Source: Elusimicrobiota bacterium (lineage in GTDB: Bacteria; Elusimicrobiota; Elusimicrobia; Elusimicrobiales; Elusimicrobiaceae). From it: a DNA stretch of 8,237 nt. How positions within the stretch are numbered: position 1 is the first letter of the stretch; every line of letters begins with the position of its first letter. The translations under genes and the position numbers were made by a program. The notes under the pieces are model-generated. The model was not told the DNA's origin. It made no database searches and saw nothing but the letters and a program-made list of their open reading frames with translations. This document shows, in pieces, positions 1-6,524 of this stretch. The stretch spans positions 1-8,237 of the forward strand of contig JAIRMX010000011.1 of assembly GCA_031258375.1 (NCBI GenBank), read 5' to 3'.

Positions 1-14
1 AATACAAAAGAGTC

Positions 15-83
15 GTCATTCTCGCGCAAGCGGGAATCCAAGTTAAAGTTTTTAAAATGGATACCTGCTTTCGCAGGTATGAC
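15..83. repeat. Two-armed palindromic dispersed repeat (GTCATnC family)
   Basis: Two 26-bp arms (15-40 and 58-83) are imperfect inverted copies of each other, GTCAT...ATCCA facing TGGAT...ATGAC, with a 17-bp AT-rich spacer. Each arm is also a hairpin. The left stem is 19-25 with 30-36 (7 pairs, one T-G) and loop GCAA. The right stem is 61-68 with 73-80 (8 perfect pairs) and loop TTTC, which reads GAAA on the other strand. Most differences between the arms keep the pairing. Short palindromes of this GTCATtCCCGC...GCGGGaATCCA type are known as dispersed intergenic repeats in several bacterial lineages. It could also work as a bidirectional transcript end for a gene left of the window; that is inference. 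Confidence 0.8.
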
Positions 84-122
84 GGCGTGGAAAAAAGTAG
101 AAATAAAATCAGAAATTAATTT

Positions 123-175
<53 letters not shown>

Positions 176-461
176 TACTCTCTCCCTAAAAGAATTTTTT
201 TGTTTTTTATATAAAAAGCTCGTTTATTAAGGAAAATCATAATAATTATTATACATCTTTTTTTATTTTTTATTCTATCATATTTTAGCGCATTACGTAT
301 ACTTTTTGATTTGCTATTTTAGTAATCTTACCTATTTTCTTACCGGTTGATTTTTATCAATTAATTTCTTATGTAATTTTCAGTTTCTCAAGTTTTTTTG
401 CCGAATGCCGTTTAGTAAGTTTCTATGTTCCAAAAATTTTATACATATAAGCCGCTATGGA
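176..461. other. AT-rich intergenic stretch with no gene
   Basis: Strongly AT-rich, with several T runs (for example 195-210 and 258-270), in clear contrast to the flanking coding DNA. It contains a perfect 14-bp AT palindrome at 239-252 and a weak 5-bp-stem hairpin at 347-360 (TTGAT/ATCAA, TTTT loop). I found no convincing gene, tRNA or riboswitch. A T-rich open frame at 310-450 gives a hydrophobic translation but has no start codon. Confidence 0.7.
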
Positions 462-467
462 TATAAT
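462..467 (+). promoter_or_regulatory. Candidate -10 box (TATAAT) for the rlmN operon
   Basis: This is a perfect TATAAT 20 bp before the rlmN ATG. The region where a -35 box should lie (about 438-444) reads TTTATAC, a poor match to TTGACA, so the promoter is inferred mainly from the -10 box and its place at the head of the operon. Transcription would begin near 474, leaving a leader of only about 14 nt. That fits the lack of a Shine-Dalgarno sequence before the rlmN start. Confidence 0.45.
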
Positions 468-487
468 TTGCTAAACTATAAATAGCT

Positions 488-1534
488 ATGGACTTTGAAA
501 AAATAAAAAAATTCGTTAAAGAAAAAAATCTGCCTTCTTATCGCATAGGCCAGATACGCAAGGCCGTTTATGAATCTGCCATAGAAAATTGGGACGAGGC
601 CACAACATTGCCTGCGTCGCTACGCGCGCTGCTTAAAAAAGAGATTAATATTTTATCATTTAAAACGGAAGTCATTCAGTCTTCAAAACGCGATGCGGTT
701 TTTAAAGCTTTATTGAAACTTGCAGACGGTAATTTTATTGAGACTGTTCTTATGAAACCCGCAAAAACATGGAGCGTATGCGTGTCTTCCCAAGCGGGCT
801 GCCCGCTCGGCTGCGCGTTTTGCGCTACCGGGAAAATGGGTTTTAAACGAAACCTTACTTCGGAAGAAATAAGCGACCAAGTTTTATTCTGGCATCAATT
901 TATTTCAAAAAAAAAATTAGGCGAACGCGTCTCAAATGTGGTTTTTATGGGTATGGGCGAGCCTTTGCTTAATTATGTGGAAGTCGTTAAAGCAATAAAG
1001 ACTATATCCGACCCGGATTTTATAGGCATAGGGCAGAGACATATTTCAATTTCAACTGCCGGTATCGCGGATAAATTTTTCAAACTCGCGCATGATTTGC
1101 CGCAAATTAATTTGGCGCTTTCACTGCATAATGCGGACGATAACGAACGCTCCCGCCTTATTCCCGTCGGCAAAAAATTTAATCTTGAAACGATTAAAGA
1201 AAATTTGGAAGAATATATTAAGCTGACGGGACGGGAAGTCTTTATTGAATATACGGTTATAGACGGACTAAATAATCTGCCGGCGCATATACGTAAGCTC
1301 GGCAAATGGATTAATTCTTTCAAAGATCATTATTTGCTTCATGTAAATTTAATAGCTTGCAATCCGGCAGTAGGCAAAGCTACGGCAACCGGAGATGCGG
1401 CGGTTAAAAAATTTGCGGACGCTTTACGCGGCACAAATATAAACGTAAGTATTAGAAAAAGCATGGGATCAGACATCTCTGCGGCGTGCGGGCAACTTGC
1501 AGGCAAAATATATTCCAACAGGAGAAAAAAATGA
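488..1534 (+). CDS. rlmN: 23S rRNA (adenine2503-C2)-methyltransferase RlmN
   Basis: 348 aa, a usual size for RlmN. Family knowledge: this radical SAM enzyme methylates C2 of A2503 in 23S rRNA, and in some bacteria C2 of A37 in tRNA, through a methyl-cysteine intermediate. Seen here: the 4Fe-4S motif CxxxCxxC at C105, C109 and C112; the upstream conserved Cys in the CVSSQ motif (C98); the SAM-binding GMGEP motif at residues 155-159; and the second catalytic Cys in AACGQL (C334), matching the methylated Cys of the E. coli enzyme. All residues needed for catalysis are present. The N-terminal 80 residues fit the helical accessory domain. The start is fixed by an in-frame TAA at 479-481 and is the only ATG available; no Shine-Dalgarno is visible. 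It is the first gene of the apparent operon and overlaps the next gene by ATGA. Cfr is the paralogous alternative, but the context and full RlmN-like motifs favour the housekeeping enzyme. Confidence 0.96.
   Translation: MDFEKIKKFVKEKNLPSYRIGQIRKAVYESAIENWDEATTLPASLRALLKKEINILSFKTEVIQSSKRDAVFKALLKLADGNFIETVLMKPAKTWSVCVSSQAGCPLGCAFCATGKMGFKRNLTSEEISDQVLFWHQFISKKKLGERVSNVVFMGMGEPLLNYVEVVKAIKTISDPDFIGIGQRHISISTAGIADKFFKLAHDLPQINLALSLHNADDNERSRLIPVGKKFNLETIKENLEEYIKLTGREVFIEYTVIDGLNNLPAHIRKLGKWINSFKDHYLLHVNLIACNPAVGKATATGDAAVKKFADALRGTNINVSIRKSMGSDISAACGQLAGKIYSNRRKK
1520..1525 (+). promoter_or_regulatory. Shine-Dalgarno AGGAGA fixing the lipoprotein start
   Basis: AGGAGA lies 5 nt before the ATG at 1531 and inside the last codons of rlmN, where it encodes the Arg-Arg of its RRKK tail. 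It selects 1531 over the longer in-frame start at 1486, which has no such site and would add a non-signal-like N-terminus. Confidence 0.75.
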
Positions 1535-1965
1535 AAAATATTTTTGTTTTATTCTTTTTAGCCTCATTTTGCGGCTGTATTTCTATGGGAGGCAATTATA
1601 GTTATATCCCGATAGGACCGCAAAATTTATCCGTACAAATTACCAATGCAAAAGATATGCCTGTTTTTGCCATGAGAGAAGATATTCAAAGACCATGGGC
1701 GTCTTTAGGCCTTATGCGGGTGAAAAATCTTCCAAATGACAAAAGCGTAATAAATAACGAAATAGAAAAAGTTAAAGCCGAAGCCGCCAAAAAGGGCGCG
1801 CAGGCTGTGATAATAAACCAATATTTTGACGACAATTCCCCCAATTCCAACCCGGTTATTGTGGCGGCGTATCTCGTAAGATATCTGGACGACGTTTCTG
1901 CCGAAGACAAGCAGAAGATAGATGAATTTTTAGCCAGTACGGTGATAGAAAATGGGCAAAGATAG
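1531..1965 (+). CDS. Small predicted lipoprotein of unknown function
   Basis: 144 aa from the ATG at 1531, whose ATGA overlaps the rlmN stop. An in-frame start at 1486 would add 15 residues ahead of the signal. The N-terminus is a typical export signal: Lys2, a hydrophobic stretch at residues 4-13, then FCGC, where Cys16 is the likely lipidated residue with Gly at -1. The lipobox is relaxed (Phe at -3, Cys at -2), so lipidation is probable rather than certain. The mature part ends in a compact alpha/beta pattern: a strand near RPWASLGLMRV, a charged helix (about 74-89) running into KKGAQAVIINQYF, then a strand VIVAAYLVRYL. The helix-GA-AVI arrangement is seen in several small envelope lipoprotein families, but I cannot name this one. 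A short acidic tail follows. Placement between two RNA-modification genes gives no functional hint beyond co-transcription. It overlaps queC by 14 bp. Confidence 0.75.
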   Translation: MKNIFVLFFLASFCGCISMGGNYSYIPIGPQNLSVQITNAKDMPVFAMREDIQRPWASLGLMRVKNLPNDKSVINNEIEKVKAEAAKKGAQAVIINQYFDDNSPNSNPVIVAAYLVRYLDDVSAEDKQKIDEFLASTVIENGQR

Positions 1966-2635
1966 AAAAGTAATAGTTCTATTGTCCGGCGGATTGGATT
2001 CCGCCGTTTGCCTTTACTGGGCGCTTGACAAAGGATATAAATGCGCCGCGCTGAATATTTCTTACGGTCAGCGGCACGAGAAAGAAACTTTCTATGCGCA
2101 TGCATTATGCAAAAAGCGAAAAGTAAAATTAACTAAAATAAAAATAAATTTGCCGTGGCTTGAAGGCGCAACGTCTCTCGTTGGTAAAAACGCCGTTATA
2201 CCAGACGAGCCGCTAAAAAAAATCAAGAGCGCGGGCAGGATTCCTTCGACTTATGTGCCGGCGCGTAATTTAATATTTATGTCTCTGGCGGCTTCTATGG
2301 CCGATTCGACTGGCGCGCAAAAAATTATTGCCGGTCCAAACGCTATAGATTTTTCCGGATATCCGGATTGCAGGCCGCAGTTTTATAAGCCGCTTGAGAA
2401 AGTTTTTAAAGAAGGCACGCGCGCTGGCGCTTGCGGCAAAGAAATAAAAATAATAACGCCGCTTATTAAGATGAGCAAAACGCAAATTGTGCGGCTTGCC
2501 GTGAAACTGGGAGTGCCGTTCAATATGACATGGAGCTGCTATAGCGGCGGCAAAAAGCCGTGCGGTAAATGCGACGCTTGCAAATTGCGGGCGGAAGGTT
2601 TTAAAAAAGCGGGCATTAAAGATATTTGCCGATAA
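1952..2635 (+). CDS. queC: 7-cyano-7-deazaguanine (preQ0) synthase QueC
   Basis: 227 aa, the normal size for QueC. Family knowledge: it is the ATP-dependent amidotransferase-like enzyme that turns 7-carboxy-7-deazaguanine into preQ0, a cytoplasmic step towards queuosine in tRNA. Seen here: the PP-loop SGGLDS (12-17) near the N-terminus, YGQRH (38-42), the TYVPARN block (100-106), SGYPDCRP (135-142), and the C-terminal zinc site with C196, C204, C207 and C210 in WSC...CGKCDAC. No key residue is missing. The start at 1952 overlaps the lipoprotein gene by 14 bp and is preceded by GGTGA at 1941-1945, a plausible ribosome site 6 nt upstream. Other queuosine genes (queD, queE, queF, tgt, queA) are not in this window, so QueC is either split from them or serves a partial pathway. 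The same enzyme also supplies 7-deazapurine DNA modification systems, but nothing nearby suggests that. Confidence 0.96.
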   Translation: MGKDRKVIVLLSGGLDSAVCLYWALDKGYKCAALNISYGQRHEKETFYAHALCKKRKVKLTKIKINLPWLEGATSLVGKNAVIPDEPLKKIKSAGRIPSTYVPARNLIFMSLAASMADSTGAQKIIAGPNAIDFSGYPDCRPQFYKPLEKVFKEGTRAGACGKEIKIITPLIKMSKTQIVRLAVKLGVPFNMTWSCYSGGKKPCGKCDACKLRAEGFKKAGIKDICR

Positions 2636-2665
2636 TTGCCGGTAGATACGAGCAAAGTAAAAATA

Positions 2666-4735
2666 ATGACGGTATTATATAAATTATTCAGATTATTCAT
2701 ATACGTTATCGTGGCGCCTCTTTTTGTCACGGGCACGTTGCTATTTTATTATCAATATCGCAACAAAACTGAGGTTTTGCAAAACTATTCTACCATAACG
2801 AAAATTTCATCCGATTTTATAAAACAAGAAATAGAAAACGCCGTGCTTCGTCTGAATTTTATAAACGACGCAATATATGACGACATAAAAGCAAATAAAA
2901 TAACCGAAGCGCAAGCGGCTTTGGATAATGCTTTAGACAGCAATCACGATTTGGTTTTTCTCGCGCTTGCGGATTCTTCCGGAAAAGAAATTTTAAGAAG
3001 AGCTTCGGGCGAAATATCGTCCGGCATTAATAGTCTTGAATTTGCGCTCGGCGCTTTGCCCAAAAACTTTTCCGCAGGAAGCACGGCGGTGATAAGTTCG
3101 GACGATAATCCTCCGTTTCCTCTAGTCGGAATAGTTCACGCGGTAAAAGGCGGGGGATATTTATATGTCGTAATTAATATGTTTAATCTCTGCAATAAAT
3201 TCGCAGTTCAGCACATAGGAAAAAGCGGAGGTATTTTCTTTGCGAAAACAGACGGAACTTTTATAAATTTTAACGGAAAAACGGCGCCGGCGGTCAAAAA
3301 CGATAATCTTGCCCGCGCTTTGCATTTGCCGGACGGCCTTATCAAAGATTTGGCGGATGTTAACGGAAGGAAAATAGTCGGAGCCGCGATTCTTTCCCCA
3401 GTGCCCGACATTTATATTACCGTGCTTCAGTATAAAAAAGAAGCGTATTATGCTTTAAACTTTATGGGCTGGATTATCGCATTTTTTATTTTGGCGACTA
3501 CCACCTTGTCCTATTTTACGGCTTTATCGTTTTCTCAGGAGATCAGCGAACCGATAGACGCTTTGGTAAACGCGGCGCGCAAAATATCGAACAACGACTT
3601 TAACGTTTCTCTTGACGCGCGCTCCTCTTGGGGAGAATTTGACGTTTTAACAAATGCGGTAAACGCGATGGCGGTAAGCCTGAGTCATTATCAAGCCGTG
3701 CAGCTTGATAAAATTTTAGACGAGAAGAAAAAAACCGATCTTTTGGCAAGCCTTATGCGCGACGGGATTATAATGTGCTCTATGAAAGGCAAAAAATTAT
3801 TTATAAACAAATCCGCCTCAAAAATTTTAAACAGCATTTCTTACGACGGCGCAAACAGCGGCAAAAAGCGTACTCTTAAAGATTTACTATCCGTACGCAG
3901 CGGTACGGTTTTTAACTGCAAAGAAAACGGAGTAAACGTTTATTATGAAATGCTCAAAGAATTTTTTAATCCCGCAAACGAGGAACCTTTGGCAATTATC
4001 ATATTTAGGGATATTACTTCGGAATATGAAATTAACGAAATGAAAAACGATATTTTTAACGCGGTAGCGCATGATTTGAGAGTGCCGCTTCTAGGGTTGC
4101 AGGCATATATTATGATTTTGCAGGAAAGCGTTTTGCCGGAAGAAAAGAAAAAAGAAATTTTGCGTTCCATGGCACTTTCGTCAAACACGCTCTCGTCGCT
4201 GGTAGAAAATATTTTAGACGCTTCAAAACTTGAGCGGGGGCTTATGCTGCTTAAATTGGAAGAATTTGATATTTCGCTTTGCGCGCAAAAAGTTATCGAC
4301 GCCGTTAAACCTATCGCAGCGGCAGCGCATGATAAAATTAAAAACGAAATAAAAAAGGGAGTATTTGTTAAAGGAGACAAAAATCTTATTGAGCGCGTAT
4401 TTTCAAATTTAATATCCAATGCAATTAAATTCACTAAAAACGGAAACGTCGAAATATCTTATGATTTTAAAGACGGCGAGCATCATATAACCGTAAACGA
4501 CGACGGAATAGGAATAAAAGAAACGGACATTAATAAAATTTTTGAAAAATACCGTGCCTTCTCGTCTGCGGACGGGCATAAAGGCTACGGGCTTGGCCTC
4601 AATATATCAAAGCAGATAATAACGGCGCACGGAGGAACTATTTCGGCAGAATCTAAAGAAGGCGCCGGCGCAAAATTTACTTTTACATTGCCGCAAAATC
4701 CCGTTATAACGCAAGAGCAGGAGGCTCAAAAATGA
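2666..4735 (+). CDS. Membrane sensor histidine kinase (extracytoplasmic sensor, HAMP, PAS-like, HisKA, HATPase_c)
   Basis: 689 aa from the ATG at 2666; a TTG at 2636, directly after the queC stop, would add 10 residues. Neither has a strong ribosome site; I prefer the ATG because the hydrophobic segment then follows at once. Order: TM1 (about 8-28); an extracytoplasmic domain (about 30-262) of CACHE-like size and place; TM2 (about 263-286); a HAMP linker (about 287-345, with P296 and a conserved acidic E324); a PAS-like region (about 350-455); HisKA with phosphoacceptor H469 in AHDLRVPL; HATPase_c with N-box N585 in NLISNAIKF, G1 box DDGIGI (612-617), F-box around IFEKYRAF, and G2 box GYGLGL (640-645). 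All catalytic boxes are intact. It should autophosphorylate in response to a periplasmic or membrane signal; the ligand is unknown. No response regulator is in the window, so it is an orphan here. Its stop overlaps the DUF3307-like gene by ATGA, suggesting coupled translation. Confidence 0.93.
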   Translation: MTVLYKLFRLFIYVIVAPLFVTGTLLFYYQYRNKTEVLQNYSTITKISSDFIKQEIENAVLRLNFINDAIYDDIKANKITEAQAALDNALDSNHDLVFLALADSSGKEILRRASGEISSGINSLEFALGALPKNFSAGSTAVISSDDNPPFPLVGIVHAVKGGGYLYVVINMFNLCNKFAVQHIGKSGGIFFAKTDGTFINFNGKTAPAVKNDNLARALHLPDGLIKDLADVNGRKIVGAAILSPVPDIYITVLQYKKEAYYALNFMGWIIAFFILATTTLSYFTALSFSQEISEPIDALVNAARKISNNDFNVSLDARSSWGEFDVLTNAVNAMAVSLSHYQAVQLDKILDEKKKTDLLASLMRDGIIMCSMKGKKLFINKSASKILNSISYDGANSGKKRTLKDLLSVRSGTVFNCKENGVNVYYEMLKEFFNPANEEPLAIIIFRDITSEYEINEMKNDIFNAVAHDLRVPLLGLQAYIMILQESVLPEEKKKEILRSMALSSNTLSSLVENILDASKLERGLMLLKLEEFDISLCAQKVIDAVKPIAAAAHDKIKNEIKKGVFVKGDKNLIERVFSNLISNAIKFTKNGNVEISYDFKDGEHHITVNDDGIGIKETDINKIFEKYRAFSSADGHKGYGLGLNISKQIITAHGGTISAESKEGAGAKFTFTLPQNPVITQEQEAQK
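4719..4724 (+). promoter_or_regulatory. Strong Shine-Dalgarno AGGAGG before the DUF3307-like gene
   Basis: A perfect AGGAGG 7 nt before the ATG at 4732, lying within the last codons of the histidine kinase gene. It is the strongest ribosome site in the operon and supports the ATGA-overlap start. It may raise synthesis of the membrane protein above that expected from coupling alone. Confidence 0.8.
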
Positions 4736-5448
4736 CCGTATTTTTAAGACTGGTGCTGGCGCATTTTCTTGCCGAGTTTGTGTTTTTACGCGATTTTGTG
4801 TCTTCTATGAAAAGCCAAAAAAAAGTACTCGGCTATGCTTTGCACGGGATTGTTTATATGCTTTGTATTATTCTAACCTGCGGAGGATATCTCAATTTGC
4901 CGTGGATTGTTATTGGAAATTGCGTTTTTAACGGTTGGCATTTGCTTTTGCCCGTTACCGTCGTCCATTTGCTTGCGGATATTCTCAACAGAGCCGACGT
5001 TTGCCGCGGCGGCAATTATAACACCGTATATTTTCTGCTCTGGCAGATGATAGACATTCTCATATTTTTCTTAATTTTTCCGGTTATTCCCGCTCAAGAA
5101 CTTTCGCAATACGGTTTGTATGCCGACAAATTTTTCGCTATTGCGGCGGGCGCGATATTCGTCGCTTATTTTACTATGTTGCTGTTGTTTTATATAGAAA
5201 AAGATCTGCAATGTGCCGGCGGGCTGCCTTCTTCTGATGAAAATTTTGCCGGCATATTGTTTCGTACCTCTTTATTTTTTCTGCTGCTTATCCCGTCGTA
5301 TTGGGGTTATGTTTTAGGATTTTTGTGGATTGGACTGGTTTTATTTACAAAAACTCTCAAAGTTATTGACGTATCTTATTTAAGGTTTACTGCGGGCGCA
5401 GTCTGTTCCGTCTTTGCCGCATTTACGGTGAAATTTTTTATTTTATAA
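4732..5448 (+). CDS. DUF3307-like polytopic membrane protein
   Basis: 238 aa, very hydrophobic. The N-terminal third matches my memory of DUF3307: a first helix with AHFLAEF (residues 10-16; the family usually has an H-x-x-A-D/E-F motif), a short charged loop with Lys27, Lys30 and Lys31, a second helix starting at ALHG, and a later helix with the VVHLLADILN motif (78-87). Helices lie at about 2-20, 35-50, 55-85, 97-120, 133-155, 178-205 and 215-237, so six or seven membrane spans are likely. The function of the family is not known to me. DUF3307 genes are, as I recall, often next to a SatD-type DNA-binding regulator; here the upstream partner is instead a histidine kinase joined by an ATGA overlap and the strong ribosome site at 4719-4724. 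It may act as a membrane partner or output of that kinase; this is inference. The exonuclease gene starts 7 nt downstream. Confidence 0.7.
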   Translation: MTVFLRLVLAHFLAEFVFLRDFVSSMKSQKKVLGYALHGIVYMLCIILTCGGYLNLPWIVIGNCVFNGWHLLLPVTVVHLLADILNRADVCRGGNYNTVYFLLWQMIDILIFFLIFPVIPAQELSQYGLYADKFFAIAAGAIFVAYFTMLLLFYIEKDLQCAGGLPSSDENFAGILFRTSLFFLLLIPSYWGYVLGFLWIGLVLFTKTLKVIDVSYLRFTAGAVCSVFAAFTVKFFIL

Positions 5449-5455
5449 CCAATAT

Positions 5456-6061
5456 ATGCTTGATATTCCCATAGAAGAGTCCCTTTTTATTTGTCTTGAC
5501 ACGGAAACTACCGGCCTCGATCCCTTAAACGGCGGACGGATATGCGAAATAGCCGTTTTATCCAGCCGCGGCGGCAGACGTGCGGGTTCGCTTTGCACGC
5601 TTATTAATCCGCAAGTCGTTATGACGCCGCAAGTTATTAATATACACGGCATTACTAATGAAATGGTCGCAAAAAGTCCGCTGTTTGAGCACATTGCGCC
5701 CGCGCTTATCGATATTATAAACGACGGCGTTTTAGTTTGCCATAACGCGGACTTTGATATTTCTTTCTTAAAAAACGAATTTGAAAATATAGGCCTTAAA
5801 ATGCCGCGGCGCGTTATTTTGGATACTTTAAAATTCGCCAGATGCCATGGGAATTTCAGCAAAAACAGACTTGGCGTCATAGCGCGAGAACTTGGCATAT
5901 CAAACGAAGGCTGGCATCGCGCCGCGGCAGACGCAATTATGACGGAAAAAATCTTTTATTATTTTCTAAACAAATTTAAATATATCGGCGCAAAGACAAT
6001 AGGGGATTTATATTCTTTGCAGACCAAAAAAATTACTCAAGGGGAATTTCTTTACGAGTAA
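5456..6061 (+). CDS. DnaQ-like DEDDh 3'-5' exonuclease
   Basis: 201 aa. Family knowledge: DEDDh exonucleases remove nucleotides from 3' ends with two metal ions; stand-alone members act in proofreading, repair or RNA trimming. Seen here: Exo I LDTETTG with D15 and E17; Exo II CHNADFD with D101; and Exo III HRAAAD with H154 and D159. The complete set of five residues points to an active enzyme. NPQ (51-53) and the IHGIT segment (63-67) are typical of the PolC/DnaQ-epsilon type. About 30 residues follow the exonuclease fold (YIGAKTIGDLYSLQT...), without a motif I recognise; no polymerase, UvrC-like or BRCT domain is attached. The ATG at 5456 is 7 nt after the previous stop, has no clear Shine-Dalgarno, and puts Exo I at the usual distance from the N-terminus. 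It is the last gene of the apparent operon. Whether it serves DNA polymerase III as epsilon or works alone cannot be told from sequence. Confidence 0.9.
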   Translation: MLDIPIEESLFICLDTETTGLDPLNGGRICEIAVLSSRGGRRAGSLCTLINPQVVMTPQVINIHGITNEMVAKSPLFEHIAPALIDIINDGVLVCHNADFDISFLKNEFENIGLKMPRRVILDTLKFARCHGNFSKNRLGVIARELGISNEGWHRAAADAIMTEKIFYYFLNKFKYIGAKTIGDLYSLQTKKITQGEFLYE

Positions 6062-6078
6062 AATTGCTATTATTATAA

Positions 6079-6249
6079 GACGGCTGGGGCGTGCGCGCAG
6101 AACGCAGGTATAATGTCATTGCGCGGGTAAATACGCCGAATATCGATTAATCTTTAAGCGTCGGGAGAAAAACCGTCCTGCCGAAGCCGAAAGAAATGAA
6201 CGAGGATTTTTTATCGACAATTACTTTATTTCGTGCATCCATTTATTGA
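6079..6249 (+). pseudogene. Possible decayed + strand gene fragment (LysM-like)
   Basis: Two short open stretches share one frame and are split only by a TAA at 6148-6150. The first contains YNVIARVNTPNID, the second SLSVGRKTVLPKPKE, before a TGA at 6247-6249. Read through the TAA, the pattern VIARVN...L.VG...LP resembles a LysM repeat of the sort found near the N-terminus of L,D-transpeptidases or other cell-wall proteins. There is no start codon, and a TAA precedes it at 6076-6078. The base composition is richer in GC than true intergenic DNA nearby, which fits former coding sequence. It is short, so chance is a real alternative. Confidence 0.25.
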
Positions 6250-6328
6250 GCGGTTTTATTAAAGAAATAAGTACAAATGAGGCCGCCATAGGAGCTATTA
6301 CCAAGCCGACGAATGCTGGCGGCGGCAT
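6221..6328 (-). pseudogene. Possible 3' remnant of a membrane transporter gene
   Basis: A 35-codon frame on the - strand, open for a further six codons upstream to a TAG, encodes MPPPAFVGLVIAPMAASF followed by a hydrophobic run and the end KPLNKWMHEIK. One membrane span closed by a short basic-amphipathic tail is what the C-terminus of an MFS-type transporter looks like, and KWMH-type endings occur in the proton-dependent oligopeptide (POT/PTR) family as I remember it. Upstream on this strand (6329-6430) all frames are broken by stops, so the rest of the gene is missing or decayed. It meets the + strand fragment at 6079-6249 tail to tail. A genuine small membrane protein is less likely, since no ribosome site is visible before its ATG. 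Confidence 0.35.
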
Positions 6329-6458
6329 AAAATTTTCCCCTGTTAACTAAAGAAATCTCACACGCATTACAGCGGAAACATTCGTCAAAGGGGATTAAAA
6401 TTTTAGGAAATATTTTCCTGAAAGCCGGCCATTGAGACGGCTTAGCAGCCTAATTATG
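6329..6458. other. Non-coding stretch with small hairpins upstream of radA
   Basis: No intact gene is visible. An imperfect inverted repeat pairs AAAATTTTCCCC (6329-6340) with GGGG plus an AT block ending TTTT (6390-6404). A hairpin AGGAAA/TTTCCT lies at 6405-6419 and another, AAGCCG/CGGCTT with a 10-nt loop, at 6422-6443. Neither is followed by a T run on either strand, so I do not call terminators. The stretch most likely contains eroded sequence continuing from the transporter remnant. Confidence 0.5.
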
Positions 6459-6464
6459 TATAAT
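6459..6464 (+). promoter_or_regulatory. radA: Candidate -10 box for radA
   Basis: A perfect TATAAT 61 bp before the radA ATG, preceded directly by TG. A second TATAAT lies at 6471-6476. The nearest -35-like hexamer, TTGAGA at 6432-6437, is 21 bp from the first box, longer than the usual 16-18 bp spacing, so the -35 element is uncertain. Because radA follows a 460-bp gap after the upstream operon, it probably has its own promoter. Confidence 0.4.
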
Positions 6465-6524
6465 GTTAAATATAATATTAACAAGAAATTAATTTTTACC
6501 AATTTATTTACAAAAGAGCCATAT

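Noticed and set aside
310..450. A 46-codon + strand open frame with a hydrophobic, membrane-like translation
   Set aside because: It has no start codon and lies in T-rich DNA, where Phe/Leu/Ile-rich translations arise by chance.
457..474. A five-codon upstream ORF (ATG...TAA) before rlmN
   Set aside because: It overlaps the candidate -10 box, so it would not be transcribed from that promoter, and it has no ribosome site.
3943..4434. A 163-codon - strand open frame opposite the histidine kinase
   Set aside because: It lies across the HisKA/HATPase region, where the + strand is clearly coding, and its translation is Ser-rich without any motif.
5443..5898. A 151-codon open frame on the - strand opposite the exonuclease gene
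   Set aside because: The + strand carries all DEDDh motifs; the - frame shows no domain and is a shadow.
6422..6443. AAGCCG/CGGCTT hairpin considered as a terminator
   Set aside because: No T run follows on either strand and the loop is 10 nt; left as an unexplained small hairpin.
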